A stretch of DNA of 64,000 bases, from contig NZ_SRJD01000018.1 in the NCBI RefSeq assembly GCF_004684935.1, positions 1-64,000 of the forward strand, in the 5' to 3' direction. The position numbers were made by a program, and so were the translations under genes. Below, piece by piece: positions 54,491 through 62,371 of the stretch (position 1 is the first letter of the stretch; the number at the start of each line of letters is the position of its first letter). The stretch comes from Sporolactobacillus shoreae. GTDB taxonomy: Bacteria > Bacillota > Bacilli > Bacillales > Sporolactobacillaceae. A model generated the notes under the pieces. The model saw nothing but the letters and a program-made list of their open reading frames with translations, was not told the DNA's origin and made no database searches.

Positions 54491-55317
54491 CCCAATCCTT
54501 CGAGCATCATCTGAATGGCGATATAAGCAATCACCGGAACAAAAATAATTCGAATGGTTTTGCTTTTCATCCGCTGCATAATCTTAGCACCAATTGTTGC
54601 TCCTACGAGCACACCAATGGCAATCGGTCCGGATATTTGAGGATCAATATCACCACGAAGCAAATAAACACCAGCACTCGCTGCCGCGGTGACACCCATC
54701 ATGAAATTGCTCGTCGCGCTGGAGACCTTCAACGGTAATTTCATGAACAAGTCCATGGCCATGACCTTGAAACTGCCACTTCCGATTCCAAGCAATCCTG
54801 AAGCCACGCCAGCACCATACATCACACCAAATCCTGCTGGCACATGAACCGCATGATAGGGGACCTCTTTTTCCAGATTTTTATCATAATAGCTTCCGTT
54901 CAGTTTCATTTTATTGGCTAAGGCTTTTTCCCTGTTCAGATCATATTTCTCTGCTTTCTTTTTTTGAAGCATGGCTAACGCTGAATATAATAAAAAGAGT
55001 CCGAAAATGATATAGAGCACGCTTGATGAAATGAAACCCGCTAGGAAAGCCCCGGTGATCGCACCAATTGTCGTTGCAACCTCCAAAAACATACCGATAC
55101 GCAAATTTGTAATCCCATCATTAATATAGGCAATCGCAGCACCGCTAGATGTGGCAATAACAGCAATCAGACTGGCACCTATCGCATGATTTATGTCAAT
55201 CCCAAACATCAGAGTCAATATTGGAGTGACAACCGTACCCCCACCAAGTCCAAGAACAGAGCCAAAGATTCCGGCAAGCACAGCAACAATGATTAGTTTT
55301 ATTACGAGTAGTGACAA
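54478..55317 (-). CDS. TauE/SafE-family anion exporter
   Basis: A 279-residue membrane protein with the duplicated TauE/SafE fold: GIFGSVLGLGGGTVVTPILTL in the first half and YGAGVASGLLGIGSGSFKVMAMDLFM in the second. The family moves sulfite, sulfonates or other organic anions. A LysR regulator gene is divergent at 55524, suggesting control by the exported anion or sulfur status. Confidence 0.9.
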   Translation of the reverse strand: MSLLVIKLIIVAVLAGIFGSVLGLGGGTVVTPILTLMFGIDINHAIGASLIAVIATSSGAAIAYINDGITNLRIGMFLEVATTIGAITGAFLAGFISSSVLYIIFGLFLLYSALAMLQKKKAEKYDLNREKALANKMKLNGSYYDKNLEKEVPYHAVHVPAGFGVMYGAGVASGLLGIGSGSFKVMAMDLFMKLPLKVSSATSNFMMGVTAAASAGVYLLRGDIDPQISGPIAIGVLVGATIGAKIMQRMKSKTIRIIFVPVIAYIAIQMMLEGLGWKW

Positions 55318-55523
55318 GGTTTCATCTCCCGTAAAAATGATTAAAAATCACATTGATTATTCTGAAGTCTTCTACGATACCTCGGCTATATTAGAATCAG
55401 TAAGCTCAAAAGATAAACCGTCCTAAGTGATCCCTACTATTTAAATAGTATGCCTTGTTAATCGATAACAAAAATATTATTATTTTATTAATGTTATAAG
55501 TAATCTATTATGGAGGAAGAACA

Positions 55524-56399
55524 TTGACATTCAGACATCTTCAAATATTCATCACAGTATGTGATAAATTGAACATGACAGCCGCTGCCGAATCCCTTTT
55601 TTTGTCTCAACCTGCAGTCAGTCAGGCTATCTCTGAACTTGAAAAGCATTTCGGTGTTCGGCTTTTTGAGAGGCTGTCCAAGAAACTCTATCTTACAAAA
55701 GCTGGGAATAACCTTTTATACTATGCTCGTCACATTACCCAAATGAACAGCCAAGCAGAAAAAGAAATGCGTTTGATAAACAAGAGAAATTTTATACGGA
55801 TTGGTGCAAGCGTCACAATTGGTGCCTATATACTTCCGAAACTTATTCTAAAATTTAAAGAATTGAATTCTGAGACCACGGTTGAAGTTATTGAAGATAA
55901 TACTGCAAAGATTGAAAGTCTCATCTTGCGAGACCAACTGGATTTAGCTCTTGTTGAAGGAGAAACTACTTCACCGGACCTCATTAGAAAATCTTTTATG
56001 GAAGATGAACTCGTCCTTATTTGCGGCGTTCACCACCGTTTCGCTACAATGACCTCAGTTAATCCGCATGAACTTGAAACTGAACCCTTCATCGTTCGGG
56101 AGAAAGAAAGCTGGACGCGTAAAAAATTTGAAGAGGTTATGGCAGAAAAAGACTTGTCCTGGCACGCTTCTTGGACATGCAACAACGTAGATTCCATAAA
56201 AATGGCCGTTGCCGAAGGTCTTGGTGTCTCCGTTATTTCAAAGTTTGCCGTAATAAACGATGCTTGTTCCGGCCAGTTGTGCTATAAGGAAATTGATGGC
56301 CTGCATTTCAACCGTCATTTTAAAATGATTTATCACAAGGATAAATACCTGACCTCGACAATGCAGAGGTTTATCAAACTTTCCTACGCTCAAAATTAG
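55524..56399 (+). CDS. LysR-family regulator
   Basis: A 291-residue LTTR with the HTH at about 1-60 (FRHLQIFITVCDKLNMTAAAE, then QPAVSQAISELEKHFGVRLFER) and an effector domain. The start is TTG with GGAGGAAG upstream. The branch resembles CysL/YwfK of Bacillus. It is divergent from the TauE/DUF1634 pair, the classical LysR arrangement, and about 200 bp of shared intergenic DNA would hold the operators. Confidence 0.9.
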   Translation: MTFRHLQIFITVCDKLNMTAAAESLFLSQPAVSQAISELEKHFGVRLFERLSKKLYLTKAGNNLLYYARHITQMNSQAEKEMRLINKRNFIRIGASVTIGAYILPKLILKFKELNSETTVEVIEDNTAKIESLILRDQLDLALVEGETTSPDLIRKSFMEDELVLICGVHHRFATMTSVNPHELETEPFIVREKESWTRKKFEEVMAEKDLSWHASWTCNNVDSIKMAVAEGLGVSVISKFAVINDACSGQLCYKEIDGLHFNRHFKMIYHKDKYLTSTMQRFIKLSYAQN

Positions 56400-56462
56400 T
56401 AAACCATTGGTTACAGCGAGATGATGGTGGTGATGTATAATTAGCAAAAAGGTCATTTATTC

Positions 56463-57134
56463 ATGAAAAAATATTATGAACTGTTTATGTTCTCGTTGGT
56501 TCTTATCTCCTTAGTAACGATTTCTTTTGAAAATCCATTCGTTAATTTACTGGATTGGATCATCTGGGGTATCTTTGTTATTGATTACTTTTATTTTTTT
56601 ATCCGTGCAGAGAGCAAATGGGGATATTTTAAAACTCACCTGATTGAATTGATTGCAATCGTTCCTTTTGGATCAGGATTCCGGCTTGCCAGAGGTTTGC
56701 GCTTGGTTCGTTTATTGCGATTTACGGCAATTGGCCATCGGTACATCGGACCAGTTTACAATTTTTTAAGAGAACGAGGACTTCATAAGGTATTTGTATC
56801 CCTACTGGTTGTCATTCTTGTAACTCCAATCCCTATCTCTTTAATTGAGCCGCACATGCACGATTATTTCGATGCGCTATGGTGGGTGATCGTGACAGCA
56901 ACTACGGTTGGCTATGGAGATATCTCACCAGTAACGCCGATTGGTCGGGTAATTGCTGTAGTATTGATGATATTTGGGATTGGGCTAATCGGTATTGTGA
57001 CATCCTCAATCACTTCTATACTAATCGGAGAAGATAATAAAAAGGACCAACTTGCACGAATTATCAATGAAATAAATGATTTAAGCGATCAGGATAAAGA
57101 AATTTTGAAACAATACGTTAACCGAAATAAATAA
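56463..57134 (+). CDS. Two-pore-helix ion channel (K+ type)
   Basis: A 223-residue protein with a voltage-sensor-like first half (hydrophobic segments about 8-24, 30-50 and the basic FRLARGLRLVRLLRF at about 76-90), a pore helix with the selectivity filter TVGYGD and a last helix at about 165-190, then a short coiled tail. It should form tetrameric K+ channels. The arginine series hints at voltage sensing. Terminator at 57218-57254. Confidence 0.88.
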   Translation: MKKYYELFMFSLVLISLVTISFENPFVNLLDWIIWGIFVIDYFYFFIRAESKWGYFKTHLIELIAIVPFGSGFRLARGLRLVRLLRFTAIGHRYIGPVYNFLRERGLHKVFVSLLVVILVTPIPISLIEPHMHDYFDALWWVIVTATTVGYGDISPVTPIGRVIAVVLMIFGIGLIGIVTSSITSILIGEDNKKDQLARIINEINDLSDQDKEILKQYVNRNK

Positions 57135-57217
57135 TATGTGGTCCCCATCTTCTTCCCTACGCTACGGTATAAAGACTCTTGACGCTTATGATTGCATGAT
57201 GAGCACCCCTCTGGGGA

Positions 57218-57254
57218 AATAACTATCTGCCGGTAAAACCGGCAGATAGTTATT
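57218..57254 (+). terminator. Terminator of the K+ channel gene
   Basis: AATAACTATCTGCCGG pairs with CCGGCAGATAGTTATT around TAAAA. Confidence 0.75.
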
Positions 57255-57297
57255 TATTTCTTTCCATCTCGCATAAATATTATGTGAGGTGATCCGG

Positions 57298-57702
57298 ATG
57301 GCTGAAGTGGAGAGTATTTGTCAGCAATTTGCAGACATTTTTCATAGTAAATCAAAACTCGAAAATGGCGTTTGTTCTGTTACATTGAGTAGAACTTTTC
57401 AAGTAATCATTCAAGGAAAGACGAGTGTTGATGTAGCTCACGCTGAAATCTCATTTGAATCACTTGACTCATCAGGAAATGCACTTAATTTAGCCGAAAT
57501 CGCTGTCCTTCAAGAAGAAGTGCCTCGATTTGTTTGGTCATTGTCTCAACAAGGGATCATAGTGAGCGCCATTCATAATCACTGGATCTTTACAGAACCA
57601 TTAATCCTATACGTCCATCTGCAAGCTGTTGAACCGCCTCTGATATTCGCTAAGAAACTTGCAAATTCTTTTTTATATTTGAACAGTAAGCCTGTTTATT
57701 GA
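57298..57702 (+). CDS. DUF1259-family protein (LppY/LpqO-like)
   Basis: A 134-residue protein with the DUF1259 pattern: an early beta strand KLENGVCSVTLSRTFQVIIQG, then EVPRFVWSLSQQGIIVSAIHNHWIF, and PLILYVHLQA. The HNH stretch is conserved in the family. No signal peptide, unlike the lipoproteins LppY/LpqO. ATG 57298 has GTGAGGTGATCC upstream; the earlier Met at 57289 precedes it. Biochemical role not established. Confidence 0.8.
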   Translation: MAEVESICQQFADIFHSKSKLENGVCSVTLSRTFQVIIQGKTSVDVAHAEISFESLDSSGNALNLAEIAVLQEEVPRFVWSLSQQGIIVSAIHNHWIFTEPLILYVHLQAVEPPLIFAKKLANSFLYLNSKPVY

Positions 57703-57916
57703 CCGAAGTGTCTTACTGTGAATCAACAGGTCAGTCCCTTTCCCCGTATCTCCTTGCACCTTTCTGGCAATAAGGACAAATCCATTCACCATTTTTTATT
57801 TTCCATCCGTTTCTTCCAAATACTTCTATCGCTTCTTTCTGGCAACTAACATTTGTAGATTTACTATCATACCAAATAGCGAACTTGGCATCAAAAAAAA
57901 TTTAAAAACTCGTTAC

Positions 57917-57945
57917 TTGAATAACAGCAACTGATGTATTATAGT
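57917..57945 (+). promoter_or_regulatory. Promoter of the MATE exporter gene
   Basis: TTGAAT (57917-57922), a 17-bp spacer and TATAGT (57940-57945), 29 bp before the start. Confidence 0.6.
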
Positions 57946-57973
57946 CTTATTGCCAAAAACAGAGGTGCTTGTG

Positions 57974-59353
57974 ATGTGGGATTTAACAGAGGGAAGCCCA
58001 ATAAAAAAAATAATTATGTTCACGATCCCACTTCTTATAGGAAACCTTTTCCAGCAGCTTTATAATATCTCAGATACGATAATTGTCGGCCGAACAATTA
58101 GCATTCGTGCTCTGGCTGCTGTTGGCGCAACAGACAGTCTGTTTGCTTTAATTATAGGATTTGCGCAGGGTATGACAGCCGGCTTGACGATACTAACAGC
58201 GCAACGTCACGGTGCTCGAGATTATAAGGGAGTTAAGCGCAGTTTTGCGGTCAATATTTTAATCAGTGTTGCCGTTTCGTTAATCCTGACTTCTATAGGC
58301 GTTCTATTTGCAAGACCCATACTGACGGTCATGCAGACCCCTCGCGATATCATCGACGATGCGCAGAAATTCATTGTTGTCTGTTTTTGGGGTATTGGTG
58401 TCACTGTTTTGTACAACTTGTTCAATAACACACTCAGAGCTTTAGGAAATAGCAGAACCCCCCTTTTTTTCCTGGCTCTCGCCTGCGTCGTTAACATCAT
58501 TCTTGATTTCATCTTCATCCTGTTCTTTCACATGGGCGTTTCCGGTGCCGGATTAGCATCAGTCATTGCGCAGGGACTTTCTGCTATCTGGTGTCTTGTT
58601 TTTATCAAACATTACGTCCCAGAACTTGTGCTGTACAGAAAGAACTTTTCCAAAGTGCTGCACGAGGTAAAACAGCATCTTAAGCTTGGGCTGCCGATGG
58701 GGTTTCAAACTTCCATTATTTCTATTGGCGCCGTCATTGTTCAAATTATGCTTAATACACTGGGTTCGGGTGCTGTTGCTGCCTATACAACAGCAGGGCG
58801 TATTGACTTTCTTGCCACACAATTATCACTTTCTTTCGGAATAACGATGGCTACTTATGCCGCACAAAACCTGGGCGCAGGACACTATGCCCGTATTCAT
58901 AAAGGAGTGCGTCAGGCTATGGGGCTTTCTTGCTCATTAAGTATTGTCATGGGCACACTGATCATCGTATTCGCTGTACCCCTTTGTCATTTTTTCGTTG
59001 GTAACCAGCAACCTGCTGTTACCCACATGGTGCAGGTTTATTTTCTTTGCAACAGCACTATGTACTGTCTACTCTCCATATTATTAATCATGCGCTACAC
59101 ACTACAGGGACTCGGCCGCAGCCTGATACCTACTCTGTCCAGTTCCGTAGAACTATTAATGCGCTCATTTTCAGTCATTTTTCTCATCAAACTCTGGGGC
59201 TTTGCCGGAGCGAGTCTTGCCAATCCCTTAGCATGGCTGGGTGCTCTGTTGATGCTCATTGGATCGTACGGCACAGTAGTTCACAAACTCAAGACACTGG
59301 AATCAAGAACCCACACCTTAGGCAAGATTCAAATGAATACCGAAGTTTATTGA
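57974..59353 (+). CDS. MATE-family multidrug exporter
   Basis: About 459 residues, 12 membrane segments, MATE repeats with ADTIIVG-like ISDTIIVGRTISIRALAAVGATDSLFALI and the second-half GAVAAYTTAGRID. It is of the DinF/NorM-like bacterial type driven by H+ or Na+. AGAGGTG lies 6 nt before ATG 57974; the frame is open to 57950. Confidence 0.9.
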   Translation: MWDLTEGSPIKKIIMFTIPLLIGNLFQQLYNISDTIIVGRTISIRALAAVGATDSLFALIIGFAQGMTAGLTILTAQRHGARDYKGVKRSFAVNILISVAVSLILTSIGVLFARPILTVMQTPRDIIDDAQKFIVVCFWGIGVTVLYNLFNNTLRALGNSRTPLFFLALACVVNIILDFIFILFFHMGVSGAGLASVIAQGLSAIWCLVFIKHYVPELVLYRKNFSKVLHEVKQHLKLGLPMGFQTSIISIGAVIVQIMLNTLGSGAVAAYTTAGRIDFLATQLSLSFGITMATYAAQNLGAGHYARIHKGVRQAMGLSCSLSIVMGTLIIVFAVPLCHFFVGNQQPAVTHMVQVYFLCNSTMYCLLSILLIMRYTLQGLGRSLIPTLSSSVELLMRSFSVIFLIKLWGFAGASLANPLAWLGALLMLIGSYGTVVHKLKTLESRTHTLGKIQMNTEVY

Positions 59354-59636
59354 AAAACCGGCTAGTCCGACGAAAAGCCGTACTAATTTGGAGACAAAAA
59401 TATTTCGTACAAAGGAAAAAGCGCGTAGAGTGGCCGAAGAAGCCGAGCTCTGCCTAGAGATTGATAGACAAAATAGCACTATTTTCCAGTTTATAAGCAT
59501 AATTCAGCTGGTTCGATAGGTTTTTCTATCTCTGGTAAGATAACAAGGTTCTTCAGGGTATAAACTAAAACCATTGACTGACTCTAATTTTGAAAGAAAT
59601 AATGTGTATTTCTTTCATGTTAACTATTAGTTTTTT

Positions 59637-60158
59637 TTACTTAGTTCGTTTTACTGAAAACAAATAGTGAGGCATATCCATTCCATGATAATGCTTTATG
59701 AATCTAGTCTTAATGACCATCCCGTTTCTAATTGCTAAATTCATGGAAGGGATATTTGTATCCCTGACAATAGAAACGACCTGCTCTTTGTTAAGCTTTT
59801 CAAAAGCGTAGTATTTACATGCTTTTGCAGCTTCTATTCCATATCCTTTATGCCAACGATTTTTAACAAGATGGTAACCAATTTCTAAATATGATTTTCC
59901 TTCAACCATTTGATTAGTCAGACCGCATTCACCAATCACTTCGCGTGAACTACGAAGTTCAATTGCCCATAATCCGTATCCGTTTTCTTTGTATGACGTT
60001 ATATTCCAATTCAACCAATTTTGAACTTCTCCATCTGAAAATGCGTGTTCATAAGCATACATCACTTCCCTGTCTTGCAAGAAACGCTTTAGATTATCAA
60101 CATCGTCAATTCTCCAATTTCGTAATCGAAGTCGTTTAGTTTCAAGAATATAATTCAT
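59637..60158 (-). CDS. GNAT N-acetyltransferase (RimJ/RimL-like) 2
   Basis: A 173-residue enzyme: start ILETKRLRLRNWRIDDVDNL, acetyl-CoA loop VKNRWHKGYGIEAAKACKYY and IPSMNLAIRNGMVIKTRF. It resembles acetyltransferases that modify ribosomal proteins or aminoglycosides; no substrate can be named. One of three GNAT genes within 2 kb. Confidence 0.85.
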   Translation of the reverse strand: MNYILETKRLRLRNWRIDDVDNLKRFLQDREVMYAYEHAFSDGEVQNWLNWNITSYKENGYGLWAIELRSSREVIGECGLTNQMVEGKSYLEIGYHLVKNRWHKGYGIEAAKACKYYAFEKLNKEQVVSIVRDTNIPSMNLAIRNGMVIKTRFIKHYHGMDMPHYLFSVKRTK

Positions 60159-60241
60159 CTCAATCTTACCTTTCTCGCATCAACAAGAAGCTGATTTTGG
60201 TTTTTGATTAATCAATGTACAACCTATAGTATCATGTACCT

Positions 60242-60480
60242 TTAAAACAGTGACCTTTCGCTATACTTAACTTTAGCAACTTTTCCATTTGCTGTCTTTA
60301 TAATGGTAAAACCGTGTTCAACAGCTTTGTTCTGGCCGCTATCCAGAACAACCATAAGTACTTTACTTGATTCCATTTTCTCGGTCACTGATTTACCATC
60401 AAAGTTTAAGTTAATTTCCTTCGCTCGAATGGAGTTCCTCCCTGATATGATATAATTAATATAAAGAACAACTGCAGAAG
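60242..60480 (-). pseudogene. Start-less gene fragment 1
   Basis: An open frame without start codon, NSIRAKEINLNFDGKSVTEK and later VLMVVLDSGQNKAVEHG, ending FTIIKTANGKVAKVKYSERSLF. A sequence matching the last 20 residues occurs at 61732-61803. It seems to be the 3' part of a gene whose beginning was replaced by the GNAT gene at 60498. Confidence 0.45.
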
Positions 60481-60497
60481 TTGGTGCAAAACCATTT

Positions 60498-61010
60498 ATG
60501 AGAGCATTCTTTCTTAAAACTGATCGTTTAGGTTTCTCTACATGGCAAACAACTGATATTAACTTGGCTAATTCTCTTTGGGGAGAACCTGCAGTAACGA
60601 AGTTTATTTCTGCAAATGGATTGTTTTCAAAAGAACAAGTTCATGATCGGTTGAATAAAGAAATAAAAAGTGATCAGCAATATAATGTCCAATATTGGCC
60701 ATTATTTGAACTTAAAACGAATAAGCACATTGGATGTTGTGGCTTACATCCATATGATCTGGATAAAAAGACTTATGAGATAGGGTTCCACCTGAAAAGC
60801 GCTTATTGGGGTAACGGATATGCAACAGAAGCTGCTACTGCAGTAATTAGATATGCATTTGATCAACTTAAATCTAAAAATCTATTTGCTGGGCATAATC
60901 CAAAGAACGTTGCCTCCAAAAACTTGCTACTTAAATTGGGATTTAAATATTCACATGACGAATTTTATGAACCAACAGGATTAAATCACCCTTCTTACTT
61001 TTATAAATAA
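60498..61010 (+). CDS. GNAT N-acetyltransferase 3
   Basis: A 170-residue GNAT: FLKTDRLGFSTWQTTDINLA, the loop LKSAYWGNGYATEAATAVIRY and NVASKNLLLKLGFKYSHDEFY. The ribosome site is weak (AAGTTGGTG). It lies between two related gene fragments on the opposite strand, suggesting insertion or recombination here. Confidence 0.82.
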   Translation: MRAFFLKTDRLGFSTWQTTDINLANSLWGEPAVTKFISANGLFSKEQVHDRLNKEIKSDQQYNVQYWPLFELKTNKHIGCCGLHPYDLDKKTYEIGFHLKSAYWGNGYATEAATAVIRYAFDQLKSKNLFAGHNPKNVASKNLLLKLGFKYSHDEFYEPTGLNHPSYFYK

Positions 61011-61201
61011 CTTATAGGCCGATCCGATGATATTGTTGAATCATGAAACGTCCATTAATCGCTTGTTGTTCTTTGGCCAATGGCTTTCCGTTTCGCCGTT
61101 TTTTGTTCCCGTGTAATGGACCACGACTGACTTACTCCTTTTCAGGTTAAAAAAGGGGCACCGACCATCGATCTGTACCCTCCGGCTATAAGTAGTCTTC
61201 C

Positions 61202-61729
61202 CTATGACATGTAAACTGTTTTAAATATTTTTTCCTTCAAGATTGAAAATTTCGCTAAGCCCACTCGTTTGGGGTAACTCATAAGCTTCAGTTTAACGGG
61301 AACTCTGGACTGTTGCAGCATCGGCTGAATATAACCAAGCGGATTAAATGTAAAACCTAGTCGTTCATAAAATTGCACGCGGCGACGTTTTATTTCATCA
61401 ACGGGGTCTTCGACTTCCAGTATGATCGGTTTGTCGACACATTCAAGAAAGCTGCGCATAATTTTTGATCCAATTCCATTTCCCCTCCTGTTTGGATCAA
61501 CAGCCAAGTGCTCAACAAACATGAAAAAACCTAAATTCCAGGTCCCAAGCAGTCCACAGACTTCTTGATTATGATTTATAACTCCAATCATCCTATAATT
61601 AGAGTAACTTAGTATCTTTTTCATTTCTTCATAACTACGAATCTCTGATTTAGGAAATGACTGCTCCAACAATTTGTATGCTTCATCAAATAGTGATTCA
61701 CTGATTGATATGGTTTTTAGATCTCCCAC
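61202..61729 (-). CDS. GNAT N-acetyltransferase 4
   Basis: A 175-residue GNAT of a different branch, with FMFVEHLAVDPNRRGNGIGSKIM as the acetyl-CoA loop and RRRVQFYERLGFTFNPLGYIQP. Probably a small-molecule or peptide acetyltransferase. It overlaps nothing; a gene fragment lies at its start side. Confidence 0.82.
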   Translation of the reverse strand: MGDLKTISISESLFDEAYKLLEQSFPKSEIRSYEEMKKILSYSNYRMIGVINHNQEVCGLLGTWNLGFFMFVEHLAVDPNRRGNGIGSKIMRSFLECVDKPIILEVEDPVDEIKRRRVQFYERLGFTFNPLGYIQPMLQQSRVPVKLKLMSYPKRVGLAKFSILKEKIFKTVYMS

Positions 61730-61731
61730 GG

Positions 61732-61803
61732 TTAAAACAACTCTCCTTCATCACACTTAATCTTAGCAATTTTTCCCTTCGCTGTCCCTATGATGGTAAA
61801 GCA
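61732..61803 (-). pseudogene. Gene fragment 2, related to 60242-60480
   Basis: Reads CFTIIGTAKGKIAKIKCDEG, ELF then stop, parallel to GFTIIKTANGKVAKVKYSER, SLF then stop at 60242. About 24 codons only. Confidence 0.45.
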
Positions 61804-61810
61804 AGTAGTT

Positions 61811-62288
61811 CAGTGCTTTTCTCATTTTCTTCGCTCCTCAACCATCAACGCATAGCGTCAATCGATATTGCAGAATCTACCATAATCCTTGATGACTGCT
61901 ATTTCCACGTCACCTATAGACATTTCACTGTTCAGTCCCGATGATTTCAGCGATATTCTGCTTGCCCGATTCTTTTGTTGTAATAGTCATCCCGGTAGAG
62001 AAAGAGGATCATATCGGCGTCCTGTTGCCTTATCATTGGCAGATCGTCCAAGTATCGTAAAAACCGCTCTGCTTTAGCATCACTGGTACATCGGGTACTG
62101 GCTCCACCTCCGATAGCGAATCGTCAGCTGTCGTTCAGACAAATGTGTCCCGCCAGCAAAAAGCGGAAATTTTTTAATTTATAAAAATGACGATTGCGTG
62201 ACAATGCTTTTTTTCAGAATGCATACAGCCAAGAACTGTCACACCAAAAATCCTATCCCTATGCATGATTGTCCCAAAAAAGCCACAA
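61811..62288. other. Intergenic region before the ribonucleotide reductase
   Basis: About 480 bp with no gene that I can support; the plus-strand frame 61889-62077 has no ribosome site. No cobalamin-riboswitch core was found despite the B12-dependent enzyme downstream. Confidence 0.45.
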
Positions 62289-62304
62289 ATACTATATGTT
62301 GATT
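62289..62304 (+). promoter_or_regulatory. NrdR box 1
   Basis: ATACTATATGTTGATT matches the NrdR consensus ACACwATATmTTGTGT at most core positions. It is 32 bp (three helical turns) upstream of box 2, the standard NrdR spacing. Confidence 0.65.
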
Positions 62305-62311
62305 TGTCATG

Positions 62312-62339
62312 TTGACTAAAATACAATATGTAGTACTAT
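62312..62339 (+). promoter_or_regulatory. Promoter of the ribonucleotide reductase gene
   Basis: TTGACT (62312-62317) and TACTAT (62334-62339) with a 16-bp spacer. NrdR box 2 covers the spacer. Confidence 0.55.
62321..62336 (+). promoter_or_regulatory. NrdR box 2
   Basis: ATACAATATGTAGTAC, close to the consensus and lying between the -35 and -10 boxes, so NrdR binding would block RNA polymerase. Confidence 0.7.
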
Positions 62340-62371
62340 AAGTAAGAAACGTAATCGAGAGGAGTACAGCT

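Noticed and set aside
61811-62371. Cobalamin riboswitch before the B12-dependent reductase
   Set aside because: I looked for the conserved B12-box and adjacent stems and did not find them.
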